From the NCBI GenBank assembly GCA_946479255.1, contig CAMLFK010000201.1, positions 1-9,270 on the forward strand: a stretch of 9,270 nucleotides of DNA. The letters are read 5' to 3'. The notes beneath the pieces are model-generated. The model was not told where the DNA came from, did not search any database, and worked only from the letters and a program-made list of their open reading frames with translations. Origin of the DNA: an uncultured Oxalobacteraceae bacterium (GTDB taxonomy: Bacteria; Pseudomonadota; Gammaproteobacteria; Burkholderiales; Burkholderiaceae). A program made the translations under genes and the position numbers. This document shows, one piece after another, positions 1-6,660 of this stretch (the stretch's first letter is position 1; the number at the start of each line of letters is the position of its first letter).

Positions 1-1
1 C

Positions 2-289
2 ACCGTCCTGCGCGGCGGAAAGCCGGTGCACCTGACCCCGACCGAATTCAAATTGCTGGCCACCCTGATCGCCAATGCCGGCCGCGTGATGACCCATGCC
101 GAGCTGCTCAAACAAGCCTGGGGCACGGCCTATCAGGGCCGCGCGCACTACGTGCGCCTGCACATGGCCAACCTGCGGCACAAGCTGGAGGAATCGCCCA
201 CCCAGCCCAGACACTTCATCACCGAGACCGGGGTCGGCTACCGCCTCAGCCTGGGCGGGCAGAGTGCAAGCGAATCGAATACCTCGTAG
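2..289 (+). CDS. kdpE: KdpE-like OmpR-family response regulator, C-terminal part
   Basis: Only the last 95 residues are visible; the gene enters from the left edge, in the frame starting at base 2. The visible part is an OmpR/PhoB-type winged-helix DNA-binding domain, opening with LTPTEFKLLATL and ending with the recognition helix and wing (YVRLHMANLRHKLE, then HFITETGVGYRL). The HFITETG-GYR ending and the PRHFI lead-in closely resemble remembered E. coli KdpE, which partners the sensor kinase KdpD to switch on the high-affinity potassium pump Kdp. The receiver domain and the rest of any kdp operon lie outside the window. The stop is TAG at 287-289, followed by an AT-rich stretch. A different OmpR-family regulator is possible but less likely. 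There is no visible functional link to the pca genes, and the gene converges with pcaR. Confidence 0.85.
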   Translation, partial: TVLRGGKPVHLTPTEFKLLATLIANAGRVMTHAELLKQAWGTAYQGRAHYVRLHMANLRHKLEESPTQPRHFITETGVGYRLSLGGQSASESNTS

Positions 290-452
290 CATTCCTATAA
301 GAATATACTGCTGATAAGGCACTTAGGCGAACTCAGCCCAAAGGGCGGCTGGACGGCCGCACAGGCGAAGTACGCACGACAGTCATTAGGAGTGCCACCT
401 TCAATTAGCCGTTTCGCTGATCCTTAAAGCGGTTCGCGCAGTCAGCAGCCCG
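290..452. other. Convergent intergenic gap between kdpE and pcaR
   Basis: This is a 163-base stretch between two stop codons facing each other. No convincing coding frame is visible. It begins AT-rich (about 291-320) and then carries small inverted repeats. One is GCCC-AAA-GGGC at 336-346, nested inside the alternative pairing CAGCC (334-338) with GGCTG (347-351). Neither is followed by a T-run on either strand, so no intrinsic terminator can be claimed, although one of these hairpins could help end transcription from either side. Confidence 0.5.
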
Positions 453-1241
453 TCAAAGCAAAGCAGCCAGCTCGGCCTGCACCTTCAGCAAGGCAGGCAA
501 GCAGCGCTCCACCACTTCGCCGACCGGGATGCGGTCGGCGCTGATACTGACATTCATCGCAGCCACCGTATCGCCGCGGAAGTTCCTCAGCGGTACGGCA
601 AGGGTGCGCAAGCCCAGTTCCAGCTCCTGGTCGATCAGGGCGTAGCCTTGCGCCCTGGTGCGCATGACTTCCAGCAGCAGGCGTTCCTTGTTGACGATGG
701 TATGCGGCGTTAGCGCCTCCAGCTGCGCCCGCGCCAGGTAGTGTTCCACCTGCTCCTGGGGCAGGCTGGCCAGCATGACCCGTCCGTTGGCTGTGCAAAA
801 GGCCGGCACCCGGGTGCCCGGCTGCAGCGTGGCCGACACCACGCGGCCGGCACTGACGGCGGCCACGCATACCAGTTCATCACCCTCCAGCACCCCGGCC
901 GATGCGGCTTCGCCGAGCGAATACGCCAGGCGATACAAGAGCGGTTGCACGACGCGCGGCAGGCGCGCCGAATGCAGGTAGGACTGCCCAAGGCGCAGCA
1001 CTTTGGGCGTCAGTGAAAACACTTTGTCCTGCTGCAGCGCGTAGCCCAGGTGGACCAGCGTAATGAGGTAACGCCGGGCCGCGGCGCGCGTGAGCCCTGT
1101 GAGCGCGGCGACTTCGCTGATGGTCAGGCGTGGCCGCTCCTGGTCGAAAGCCTCGATCACCTGCAGGCCTTTATCCAGGCCGGCGATCAGGTCACGCGCC
1201 GGCGTTCCCACCGGCAAAGCATCGGATTGTTCATCACTCAT
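453..1241 (-). CDS. pcaR: IclR-family regulator of the pca operon (PcaR/PcaU/PobR type)
   Basis: The protein is 262 residues from the chosen start. An N-terminal winged helix-turn-helix covers about residues 18-85, with the helix-turn-helix in the stretch around LTISEVAALTGLTRAAARRY (39-58). A C-terminal IclR effector-binding domain covers about 105-258 and includes the family hallmark GYALIDQELELGLRTLAVPL. The PcaR/PcaU/PobR subgroup controls aromatic catabolism and typically responds to beta-ketoadipate (PcaR) or protocatechuate (PcaU). Position supports this role: the gene is divergent from pcaH across 142 bases that hold two operator-like boxes. The first in-frame ATG (1248-1250) has an AAGG touching it with no spacing. 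The ATG three codons later (1239-1241) has AAGGA eight bases upstream, so the shorter start is preferred. Which inducer is bound, and whether the protein activates or represses, cannot be read from sequence. Confidence 0.88.
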   Translation of the reverse strand: MSDEQSDALPVGTPARDLIAGLDKGLQVIEAFDQERPRLTISEVAALTGLTRAAARRYLITLVHLGYALQQDKVFSLTPKVLRLGQSYLHSARLPRVVQPLLYRLAYSLGEAASAGVLEGDELVCVAAVSAGRVVSATLQPGTRVPAFCTANGRVMLASLPQEQVEHYLARAQLEALTPHTIVNKERLLLEVMRTRAQGYALIDQELELGLRTLAVPLRNFRGDTVAAMNVSISADRIPVGEVVERCLPALLKVQAELAALL

Positions 1242-1254
1242 CAAAAACATCCTT
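1242..1254 (-). promoter_or_regulatory. Ribosome binding site deciding the pcaR start
   Basis: On the minus strand, AAGGA (complement of 1250-1254) sits eight bases before the ATG at 1241-1239. The upstream in-frame ATG at 1250-1248 overlaps this motif and would have no spacer, which argues against it as the start. Confidence 0.65.
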
Positions 1255-1261
1255 CATTTGG

Positions 1262-1276
1262 GCGATATTCGCACAA
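1262..1276 (+). promoter_or_regulatory. Operator-like box 1 (pcaR-proximal)
   Basis: The 15-base box GCGATATTCGCACAA lies about 20 bases upstream of the pcaR start. It contains a perfect GCGA-TAT-TCGC palindrome (1262-1272). It also overlaps a second inverted repeat, CGCAC-AAATG-GTGCG (1270-1284). The core CGATATTCGCAC matches 11 of 12 positions of the Pseudomonas putida PcaR site as I remember it (core CGATAATCGCAC). Its position suggests autoregulation of pcaR, possibly combined with upstream control of the pca promoter. No binding evidence is available. Confidence 0.6.
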
Positions 1277-1313
1277 ATGGTGCGCATTGCGGACGTCACC
1301 GTGTTTACCCGTC

Positions 1314-1342
1314 TTGTCCGCCCTGGTTGACAGGCCTACGAT
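1314..1342 (+). promoter_or_regulatory. Candidate sigma-70 promoter for the pca operon
   Basis: TTGTCC (1314-1319, four of six to the -35 consensus) is separated by exactly 17 bases from TACGAT (1337-1342, four of six to the -10 consensus). Transcription would start near 1349, leaving a leader of about 35 bases. A perfect TTGACA at 1327-1332 is also present, but no good -10 hexamer lies 16-18 bases after it. It could serve as a -35 only with an unusually long spacer reaching into box 2. Both are predictions by eye. Confidence 0.4.
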
Positions 1343-1354
1343 CAAGGCTTCCGA

Positions 1355-1369
1355 GCGATTGTCGCACAA
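1355..1369 (+). promoter_or_regulatory. Operator-like box 2 (pcaH-proximal)
   Basis: The box GCGATTGTCGCACAA agrees with box 1 at 13 of 15 positions, in the same orientation, with start points 93 bases apart (about nine helical turns). Its core matches 10 of 12 positions of the remembered PcaR site. It lies just upstream of the pcaH ribosome binding site and just downstream of the best -10 candidate, where a bound regulator could block transcription. If the true promoter lies further downstream, it could instead overlap the promoter. Confidence 0.6.
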
Positions 1370-1370
1370 C

Positions 1371-1386
1371 GAGGAGACAGACCGTG
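1371..1386 (+). promoter_or_regulatory. Ribosome binding site and GTG start of pcaH
   Basis: GAGGAG (1371-1376) is followed by seven bases and then GTG (1384-1386). This spacing is ideal, and the open frame upstream of it runs back through the intergenic region without such a signal. It therefore fixes the pcaH start as GTG rather than any upstream ATG. Confidence 0.8.
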
Positions 1387-2076
1387 CAATTTGACGCCGT
1401 AGCGCCAGGCATTCACCCCACCCTGGTTCATCCACCTTATAAATCGTCGATCAAACGCGGGCCGCTGCAGGAACCCTTGCGCATCAACGCGCTGGCGCCG
1501 GTCTCGACCAATCTCGCAAGCGGGAGCGGGCTGATCCTGCCGGCCGATACCGACCTGACCAGCCACGGCAAGGCCGAGCCCTTGGGCGAAAAGATCGTGG
1601 TGACCGGCCGCGTGATGGACGAAGACGGCAAGCCGGTGCGCAACTCGCTGCTGGAAGTCTGGCAGTGCAACTCCGCCGGGCGCTACTGGCACGCGCGCGA
1701 CCAGCACAACGCGCCGCTCGACCCCAATTTCTACGGCCTGGGCAAGATGCTGACGGACGACGATGGCCGCTACCGCTTCGTCACCATCAAGCCAGGCCCT
1801 TACCCGTGGGGCAACCATGACAAGGCATGGCGCCCGGCGCACATCCACTTCTCGCTGTTCGGCAACGTCTATGCCCAACGTCTGGTGACCCAGATGTATT
1901 TCCCAAGCGATCCACTGTTCGCCTATGACCCGATCTTCCAAAGCATTCCCGACCTGGCCGCGCGCGAGCGCCTGATCTCGCGCTTCAGCCTCGAACATAC
2001 GGTCAGTGAGCAAATGCTCGGCTACGAATTCGACATCGTCCTGCGCGGCCGGAACGCCACGCCGATGGAATCCTGA
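1384..2076 (+). CDS. pcaH: Protocatechuate 3,4-dioxygenase, beta subunit
   Basis: The 230-residue protein is the catalytic, iron-carrying subunit of the cytoplasmic dioxygenase. It splits the ring of protocatechuate between the two hydroxylated carbons to give 3-carboxy-cis,cis-muconate. All four non-haem Fe(III) ligands of the family are visible: Tyr101 in AGRYWH, Tyr140 in KPGPYPW, and His153 and His155 in RPAHIHF. Arg150 and Trp142, which line the site in known structures, are also present. The intradiol fold runs from about residue 65 to the C-terminus, which ends in the typical YEFDIVLRG segment. The length is close to that of P. putida PcaH (about 239). The start is GTG with a strong ribosome binding site. 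It is the first gene of the operon, ten bases ahead of pcaG. Confidence 0.95.
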   Translation: MQFDAVAPGIHPTLVHPPYKSSIKRGPLQEPLRINALAPVSTNLASGSGLILPADTDLTSHGKAEPLGEKIVVTGRVMDEDGKPVRNSLLEVWQCNSAGRYWHARDQHNAPLDPNFYGLGKMLTDDDGRYRFVTIKPGPYPWGNHDKAWRPAHIHFSLFGNVYAQRLVTQMYFPSDPLFAYDPIFQSIPDLAARERLISRFSLEHTVSEQMLGYEFDIVLRGRNATPMES

Positions 2077-2086
2077 AGGAGGCAGC

Positions 2087-2608
2087 ATGACTATCCAGAT
2101 TTCCCCGTCCCAGACCATTGGCCCGTTCTCGCATGAAGCATGGCGCTGGGCCTGCGATCCTGCCGGCGCCGCCGTTGAAGGCGGCATCACCATCCATGGC
2201 ACCATCCTCGACGGCGACGGCGCCGCGATCAACGATGCGATGATCGAGTTCTGGTCGCCGGCGGCGGTGAATGCCGATAGCGCGGCCGGCAAGCTGCTGC
2301 CGGGGTTCCGGCGCGTGGCCAGCGATGCCGACGGCGGTTTCAGCTTCACCCTGCCCCGCCCGCAGGCAGCTGGCGAGCCGGCCGCGCTGGTCACCGTGTT
2401 CGCACGCGGCCTCGTGCTGCACCAGTTCTGCGCCGTGTTCCTCGACGACGATCCGGCACTTCAGTCCTCGCCCATCCTGGAACAGGTGCCGGCCGCCCGC
2501 CGCCCTACCCTGATCGCCCATAAAACCGCCACGGCCGCCTATGCATGGGATATCCGCATGCAGGGCGAGCGCGAGACGGTGTTCTTCGATTACACGGGCG
2601 CGCCATGA
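2087..2608 (+). CDS. pcaG: Protocatechuate 3,4-dioxygenase, alpha subunit (short form)
   Basis: This 173-residue partner of PcaH forms the alpha-beta unit of the dioxygenase and contributes to the substrate pocket. The N-terminal SPSQTIGPF block (6-14) matches the alpha-subunit signature that supplies Thr and Pro to the pocket; the following Tyr of P. putida is Phe14 here. FARG (105-108) and the C-terminal IRMQGERETVFFD (156-168) are classic. The protein is about 20-27 residues shorter than the usual 195-200. The losses are in the segment after the N-terminal signature, in a middle loop and before FARG, and the vestigial APHIN motif has become EPAAL. The ribosome binding site AAGGAGG (2076-2082) overlaps the pcaH stop, and the ATG is at 2087. 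The stop overlaps the pcaB start by four bases, implying translational coupling. Confidence 0.92.
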   Translation: MTIQISPSQTIGPFSHEAWRWACDPAGAAVEGGITIHGTILDGDGAAINDAMIEFWSPAAVNADSAAGKLLPGFRRVASDADGGFSFTLPRPQAAGEPAALVTVFARGLVLHQFCAVFLDDDPALQSSPILEQVPAARRPTLIAHKTATAAYAWDIRMQGERETVFFDYTGAP

Positions 2609-3981
2609 GTCTTTCACTGTTCGACGGCTTCTTGACGACTCCCGACATGATCGCCGTCTTCGACGACAGCGCCATCGTGCAAGCCATGTTCCGCTTCGAG
2701 GAAGCGCTGGCGCGCGCCCAGGCGGCGCATGAGCTCATTCCCGCCAGCGCGGCGCGCGCCATCGGGGCCGTCTGCGCCGCTTCACTGTACGACATCCCGG
2801 CGCTGGTCCTTGCGGGCAGGCGCGCCGGCAGCCTGGCCATTCCGCTGGTAAAAGAGCTGACCAATACCGTCGCGCTGTACGACGCCCAAGCCGCCAATTA
2901 TGTTCACTTCGGCACGACCAGCCAGGATGTGATCGACACCGCGATGGTCCTGGTCACCCGCGATGCGCTGGTCCTGCTCGAACGCGGAATCGACCAGCTG
3001 GTGACGGCCTTGCTCGCGCTTGCCGAACAGCATGCCGATACGCCCGTGCTGGCACGCACGCTGATGCAGCCGGCGCAGGTGACCAGCTTCGGCTTCAAGC
3101 TCGCCGGCTGGGCCGCGCCGCTGGTGCGTGCGCGCTCGCGCCTGCAAAGCGCAGCCGGCAGCGCCATCTGTGTCCAGCTTGGAGGCGCGGCCGGAACGCT
3201 GTCGTCGATGCCGGGCCACGGCGCCGACGTGCGCCGCCAGGTGGCCGCCGACCTCGGCCTGGCATGCCCGCCTGGCGCCTGGCACACCGAGCGCGATGAT
3301 TGGGTCCGGCTCGGGCTTGAAGTGGCGGTGCTGACCGGCAGCCTCGGCAAAATCGCCACCGACCTGGCGCTCATGGCGCAGGGCGAAATCGGCGAGCTTG
3401 CCGAACCATCGGACAAGGGGCGCGGCGGCTCGTCGGTCATGCCGCACAAGCGCAACCCGGTCTCCGCGATGATCGCGCTGGCCGCCGCCCACCGCACACC
3501 GCACAGCGCCGCGGCGCTGCTCGGCACGATGGGCCAGCAGCACGAGCGCGGCCTGGGCAACTGGCAGGCCGAACTGGCCGAATGGCCGTCGCTGTTCTTC
3601 TCCGCCCATGGCGCCCTGGCGGCACTGGGCGATGCCTTCGCGGCATTGCAGGTCCATCCGCAGCGCATGCTGGCCAACATCGCCGCGCAGCGCGGCCTGG
3701 TGTACGGCGAGGCGCTGTCCGGCCACATCGCTTCGATCATCGGACGGCCCGCCGCCCACGCGCTGGTCGAGCAATGGTCGCGCGCCGCCGTCGAGGGCGG
3801 ACGCACGCTGTACGAAGTTGCGGCGGACGCGGTCGATACCGATGCGCGCCTGCGCGGCAAGGTCGACCTGGCCAGCTTCCAGTCCTTGTTCGACCCGGTG
3901 GCCGCAGCCGCGCCGGCAGCAAAGCTTGCGCGCGAGCGCATCGCCCAGTTGGGCATCGGCCAGAAGGAGCAGCAGGCATGA
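2605..3981 (+). CDS. pcaB: 3-carboxy-cis,cis-muconate cycloisomerase
   Basis: The 458-residue protein belongs to the fumarase/aspartase (class II lyase) superfamily. It converts 3-carboxy-cis,cis-muconate into 4-carboxymuconolactone, the second ring-cleavage step. Visible family blocks are FGTTSQDVIDT (102-112) and the superfamily signature GRGGSSVMPHKRNP (272-285), whose serine loop closes over the active site. A VTSFGFKLAGW stretch (159-169) is also typical of bacterial PcaB. Length matches the family (about 450). The ATG at 2605 shares ATGA with the pcaG stop, and no separate ribosome binding site is visible, so translation probably depends on pcaG. An in-frame upstream start exists inside pcaG but adds residues unrelated to the family. 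The stop again overlaps the next gene as ATGA. Confidence 0.95.
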   Translation: MSLSLFDGFLTTPDMIAVFDDSAIVQAMFRFEEALARAQAAHELIPASAARAIGAVCAASLYDIPALVLAGRRAGSLAIPLVKELTNTVALYDAQAANYVHFGTTSQDVIDTAMVLVTRDALVLLERGIDQLVTALLALAEQHADTPVLARTLMQPAQVTSFGFKLAGWAAPLVRARSRLQSAAGSAICVQLGGAAGTLSSMPGHGADVRRQVAADLGLACPPGAWHTERDDWVRLGLEVAVLTGSLGKIATDLALMAQGEIGELAEPSDKGRGGSSVMPHKRNPVSAMIALAAAHRTPHSAAALLGTMGQQHERGLGNWQAELAEWPSLFFSAHGALAALGDAFAALQVHPQRMLANIAAQRGLVYGEALSGHIASIIGRPAAHALVEQWSRAAVEGGRTLYEVAADAVDTDARLRGKVDLASFQSLFDPVAAAAPAAKLARERIAQLGIGQKEQQA

Positions 3982-5276
3982 GCGCCGATAAATACGACCA
4001 CGACTATGAACGCGGCATGGCGAACCGCCGCCGCATCCTCGGTGACGCCTGGGTTGACCGTTCGACCGCCAATGCCAACAGCTTCAATGCCGACTTCCAG
4101 AATCTGATCACCCGCTTCGCCTGGCAGGAGATCTGGGGACGGCCCGGGCTGGAGACCAAGATGCGGCGCGTGATCGTCCTAGCCAGCACGATGGCGCTGG
4201 GACGATGGGAAGAATACGAGCTGCACGTGCGCGCCGCCCTGCAGGACGAAAGCGCCGACGGCCTCTCCCCCGCCGAGCTGAAAGAAGTGCTGATGCAGGC
4301 AGCCATCTATTCCGGCGTCCCGGCCGCCAATACCGGCTTCGCGCTGGCACAAGACATCCTGCGCGAGCTGTTTGGCAGCGGTGCGCTGGAAGCTGCCGAG
4401 CCGGCCGCCGCCATCCACCCCGGCGTCGGCCATTGCGCGCATACCAGCAGTACGCCGCGCCTGCACTACAGCGTGCGCGAGCCGCGCAGCGGCCAGGCGC
4501 CCCGCATGACGGTGGTGCTGAGCCATGCGCTCGGGCTGGACCTGTCGATGTGGGACCAGTTGGCCAACGATCTGGCCCAGGACTGCCGGGTGATCTGCCA
4601 TGACCATCGCGGCCACGGCCTCTCCGATGCCCCGGCCGGCCCGTACACCATGGCCGGACTGGCCGACGACGCGGCGCGGCTGCTGCGCGAGCTGGACGCC
4701 GGCCCCGTACTGTGGATCGGCCTGTCGATGGGCGGCATGGTCGGCCAGGAACTGGCGCTGCGCCACCCCGCCGCGGTGGCGGCGCTGGTGATCGCCAATT
4801 CCACCTCCGGCTACCCGGACGCGGCACGGGCGATGTGGCAGGAGCGCATCGACACCGTGAACCAGGGCGGCATCGAGGCGATCGCCGACGCCGTCATGGG
4901 ACGCTATTTTTCCAATGCCTTCCGCGCGGCGCAACCGGCAGCGGTAGCGCGTTACCGGCGCCGGCTGGCCAGTACCGGCGCCACGGGCTATACGGCGTGC
5001 TGCGCGGCCGTGTCCGCGGTCGACACCACCAGCCGGCTGCCGGATATCACTGTGCCGGCACTGGTGATTGCCGGCGCGCTCGACACTGGCACCCCGCTGG
5101 CGATGTCCGCGGAGATGGCGCGCCAGATCCCTGGCGCCAGGCTGCAGGTGATCGACCATGCCTCGCACCTCTCCGCCATCGAGCAGCCGGCGCAGTTCGC
5201 GGCCATCGTGCGCGACTTCATGAGCGGCTTGCCTGCCGCCCTGACCACTCAACCTGGAACCGATCATGATCAATAA
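3978..5276 (+). CDS. Fused 4-carboxymuconolactone decarboxylase / 3-oxoadipate enol-lactone hydrolase
   Basis: A single 432-residue reading frame joins two pathway enzymes. Residues 1 to about 130 form a complete PcaC (CMD family) domain, with the MANRRRILGDAWVDRS opening, the AWQEIWGRPGLE block and KEVLMQAAIYSGVPAAN near its end. It decarboxylates 4-carboxymuconolactone to the enol-lactone. After an Ala-rich linker (about 131-160), residues about 160-420 form an alpha/beta-hydrolase PcaD domain that opens the enol-lactone to 3-oxoadipate. Its nucleophile is Ser250 in GLSMGG, with Asp369 (GALDTGTP) and His397 (HASHLS) completing the triad. The Rhodococcus and Streptomyces fusion PcaL, as I recall it, has the opposite order (PcaD first), so I leave the symbol blank; pcaCD describes it. 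The ATG at 3978 overlaps the pcaB stop, with AAGGAG (3964-3969) eight bases ahead. The 3' end overlaps pcaI by 11 bases. Confidence 0.93.
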   Translation: MSADKYDHDYERGMANRRRILGDAWVDRSTANANSFNADFQNLITRFAWQEIWGRPGLETKMRRVIVLASTMALGRWEEYELHVRAALQDESADGLSPAELKEVLMQAAIYSGVPAANTGFALAQDILRELFGSGALEAAEPAAAIHPGVGHCAHTSSTPRLHYSVREPRSGQAPRMTVVLSHALGLDLSMWDQLANDLAQDCRVICHDHRGHGLSDAPAGPYTMAGLADDAARLLRELDAGPVLWIGLSMGGMVGQELALRHPAAVAALVIANSTSGYPDAARAMWQERIDTVNQGGIEAIADAVMGRYFSNAFRAAQPAAVARYRRRLASTGATGYTACCAAVSAVDTTSRLPDITVPALVIAGALDTGTPLAMSAEMARQIPGARLQVIDHASHLSAIEQPAQFAAIVRDFMSGLPAALTTQPGTDHDQ

Positions 5277-5964
5277 GATCTCCGCGTCCGTGCAGGACGC
5301 CCTTGCCACCGTCAAGGATGGCGCCACCGTGATGATCGGCGGATTCGGCAGCGCCGGCCAGCCGGCCGAACTGATCGACGCCCTGATCGCCCATGGCGCC
5401 CGGGACCTCGTCATCGTCAACAACAACGCCGGCAATGGCGATACCGGCCTGGCCGCCCTGCTCAAGACGGGCCGGGTACGCAAGATTATCTGCTCCTTCC
5501 CGCGCCAGGCCGATTCGCATGTCTTCGACGCCCTGTACCGCGCCGGCAAGCTGGAACTCGAACTGGTCCCGCAAGGTAACCTGGCCGAGCGCATCCGCGC
5601 CGCCGGCGCCGGCATTGGCGCCTTTTTTACCCCGACCGGCTTCGGCACCTTGCTGGCCGAAGGCAAGGAGACGCGCGAGATCGGCGGGCGCATGTACGTG
5701 CTCGAACACCCGATCCACGCTGACGTTGCGCTGATCAAGGCCGAAACGGGCGACCGCTGGGGCAACCTGACCTACCGGAAGACGGCGCGCAACTTCGGCC
5801 CCATCATGGCCAGCGCCGCCGCCATGACGGTCGCCTCGGTCCACGACATCGTCGAACTGGGCAGCCTGGACCCGGAGGCGGTGATCACCCCTGGCCTGTA
5901 CGTGCGGCACGTGGTCCAGGTGCCGCGTACGGTCACCGGCGCCGCCGGCTTCAAGCAAGCATAA
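5266..5964 (+). CDS. pcaI: 3-oxoadipate CoA-transferase, subunit A
   Basis: This 232-residue alpha subunit of the PcaIJ enzyme moves CoA from succinyl-CoA to 3-oxoadipate. It follows P. putida PcaI almost block for block: MINKI start, MIGGFGSAGQP glycine-rich CoA-binding loop (23-33), NNNAGNGDTGLAALL (52-66), CSFPRQAD, PQGNLAERIRAAGAGIGAFF and the LTYRKTARNFGPIMA stretch. Length is normal. The ATG at 5266 lies inside the last codons of the preceding fusion gene (11-base overlap). Only a weak GGAA (5256-5259) is visible before it, so translation is probably coupled. It pairs with the next gene, 18 bases downstream. Confidence 0.95.
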   Translation: MINKISASVQDALATVKDGATVMIGGFGSAGQPAELIDALIAHGARDLVIVNNNAGNGDTGLAALLKTGRVRKIICSFPRQADSHVFDALYRAGKLELELVPQGNLAERIRAAGAGIGAFFTPTGFGTLLAEGKETREIGGRMYVLEHPIHADVALIKAETGDRWGNLTYRKTARNFGPIMASAAAMTVASVHDIVELGSLDPEAVITPGLYVRHVVQVPRTVTGAAGFKQA

Positions 5965-5982
5965 CGATCGACGGAGAACAGC

Positions 5983-6639
5983 ATGGCAGCGACAAGCACG
6001 AACAAATGGAACCGCGTCCAGATGGCGCAGCGGGTAGCGCGCGACATTCCGGACGGCGCGGTGGTCAACCTGGGCATCGGCCTGCCGACCATGGTGGCGA
6101 ACCACCTGCCCGAGGGCCGCGAAGTCATCCTGCACAGCGAGAACGGGGTGATCGGCATCGGCCCGGCGCCGGCCGAAGGCCAGGAGGACTATGACCTGAT
6201 CAACGCCGGCAAGCAGCCCGTCACCCTGCTCGATGGCGGCTGCTACTTCCATCACGCGGACAGCTTCGCGATGATGCGTGGCGGCCACCTGGACGTCTGC
6301 GTGCTGGGCGCCTTCCAGGTCTCCGCTAGCGGCGACCTGGCCAACTGGCACACGGGTGCGCCGGACGCCATTCCGGCGGTCGGCGGCGCCATGGACCTGG
6401 CCATCGGCGCCAAAAAAACCTATGTGATGATGGAGCACCTGACCAAGGGCGGCGACAGCAAGCTGGTGGAAGCCTGCACCTATCCGCTGACCGGCGTCGG
6501 CTGCGTGGCGCGCATCTATTCGGACCTGGCGGTGATCGACCTGGAAGGCGGCAAGGCCAGCGTGATCGACATCGTCGACAGCCTCAGCTTCGATGCGCTG
6601 CAGGCCATGACCGCCGTCCCGCTGCACAACGCCCTGTAG
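5983..6639 (+). CDS. pcaJ: 3-oxoadipate CoA-transferase, subunit B
   Basis: This 218-residue beta subunit of the CoA-transferase carries the catalytic glutamate. Glu53 lies in the HSENGVIGIG motif (51-60), the conserved family I CoA-transferase SENG box where the enzyme forms a glutamyl-CoA thioester. Other family blocks are NLGIGLPTMVANHLP (29-43), GCYFHHADSFAMMRGGHLD and the KKTYVMMEH strand. Length is typical (about 213-220). GGAGA at 5973-5977 sits at good spacing before the ATG at 5983. It acts with PcaI as a heteromer in the cytoplasm, and its product is the substrate of PcaF, encoded 21 bases downstream. Confidence 0.95.
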   Translation: MAATSTNKWNRVQMAQRVARDIPDGAVVNLGIGLPTMVANHLPEGREVILHSENGVIGIGPAPAEGQEDYDLINAGKQPVTLLDGGCYFHHADSFAMMRGGHLDVCVLGAFQVSASGDLANWHTGAPDAIPAVGGAMDLAIGAKKTYVMMEHLTKGGDSKLVEACTYPLTGVGCVARIYSDLAVIDLEGGKASVIDIVDSLSFDALQAMTAVPLHNAL

Positions 6640-6660
6640 ACCGACCCTTCGGAGAACCCC

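Noticed and set aside
295..324. CTATAAGAA at 295-303 recurs at 7965-7973, and AAGGCrCTTA-like stretches follow both, which could suggest direct repeats flanking the pca region as an inserted island.
   Set aside because: The match is short, needs a 14-base gap to align further, and no integrase, transposase or inverted terminal repeats are visible. Chance is the simpler explanation.
334..351. Hairpins between kdpE and pcaR as a bidirectional terminator.
   Set aside because: Stems are four to five base pairs and no T-run follows on either strand.
1327..1332. Perfect TTGACA as the -35 of the pca promoter.
   Set aside because: No acceptable -10 lies 16-18 bases downstream. The TTGTCC/TACGAT pair with a 17-base spacer is a better fit, though TTGACA is kept as an alternative in the promoter entry.
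1342..2394. Long open frames on the minus strand across pcaH, pcaG, pcaB and the later genes (some over 300 codons).
   Set aside because: High-GC codon bias creates long antisense frames. None shows a recognisable domain, and the plus-strand genes there are certain.
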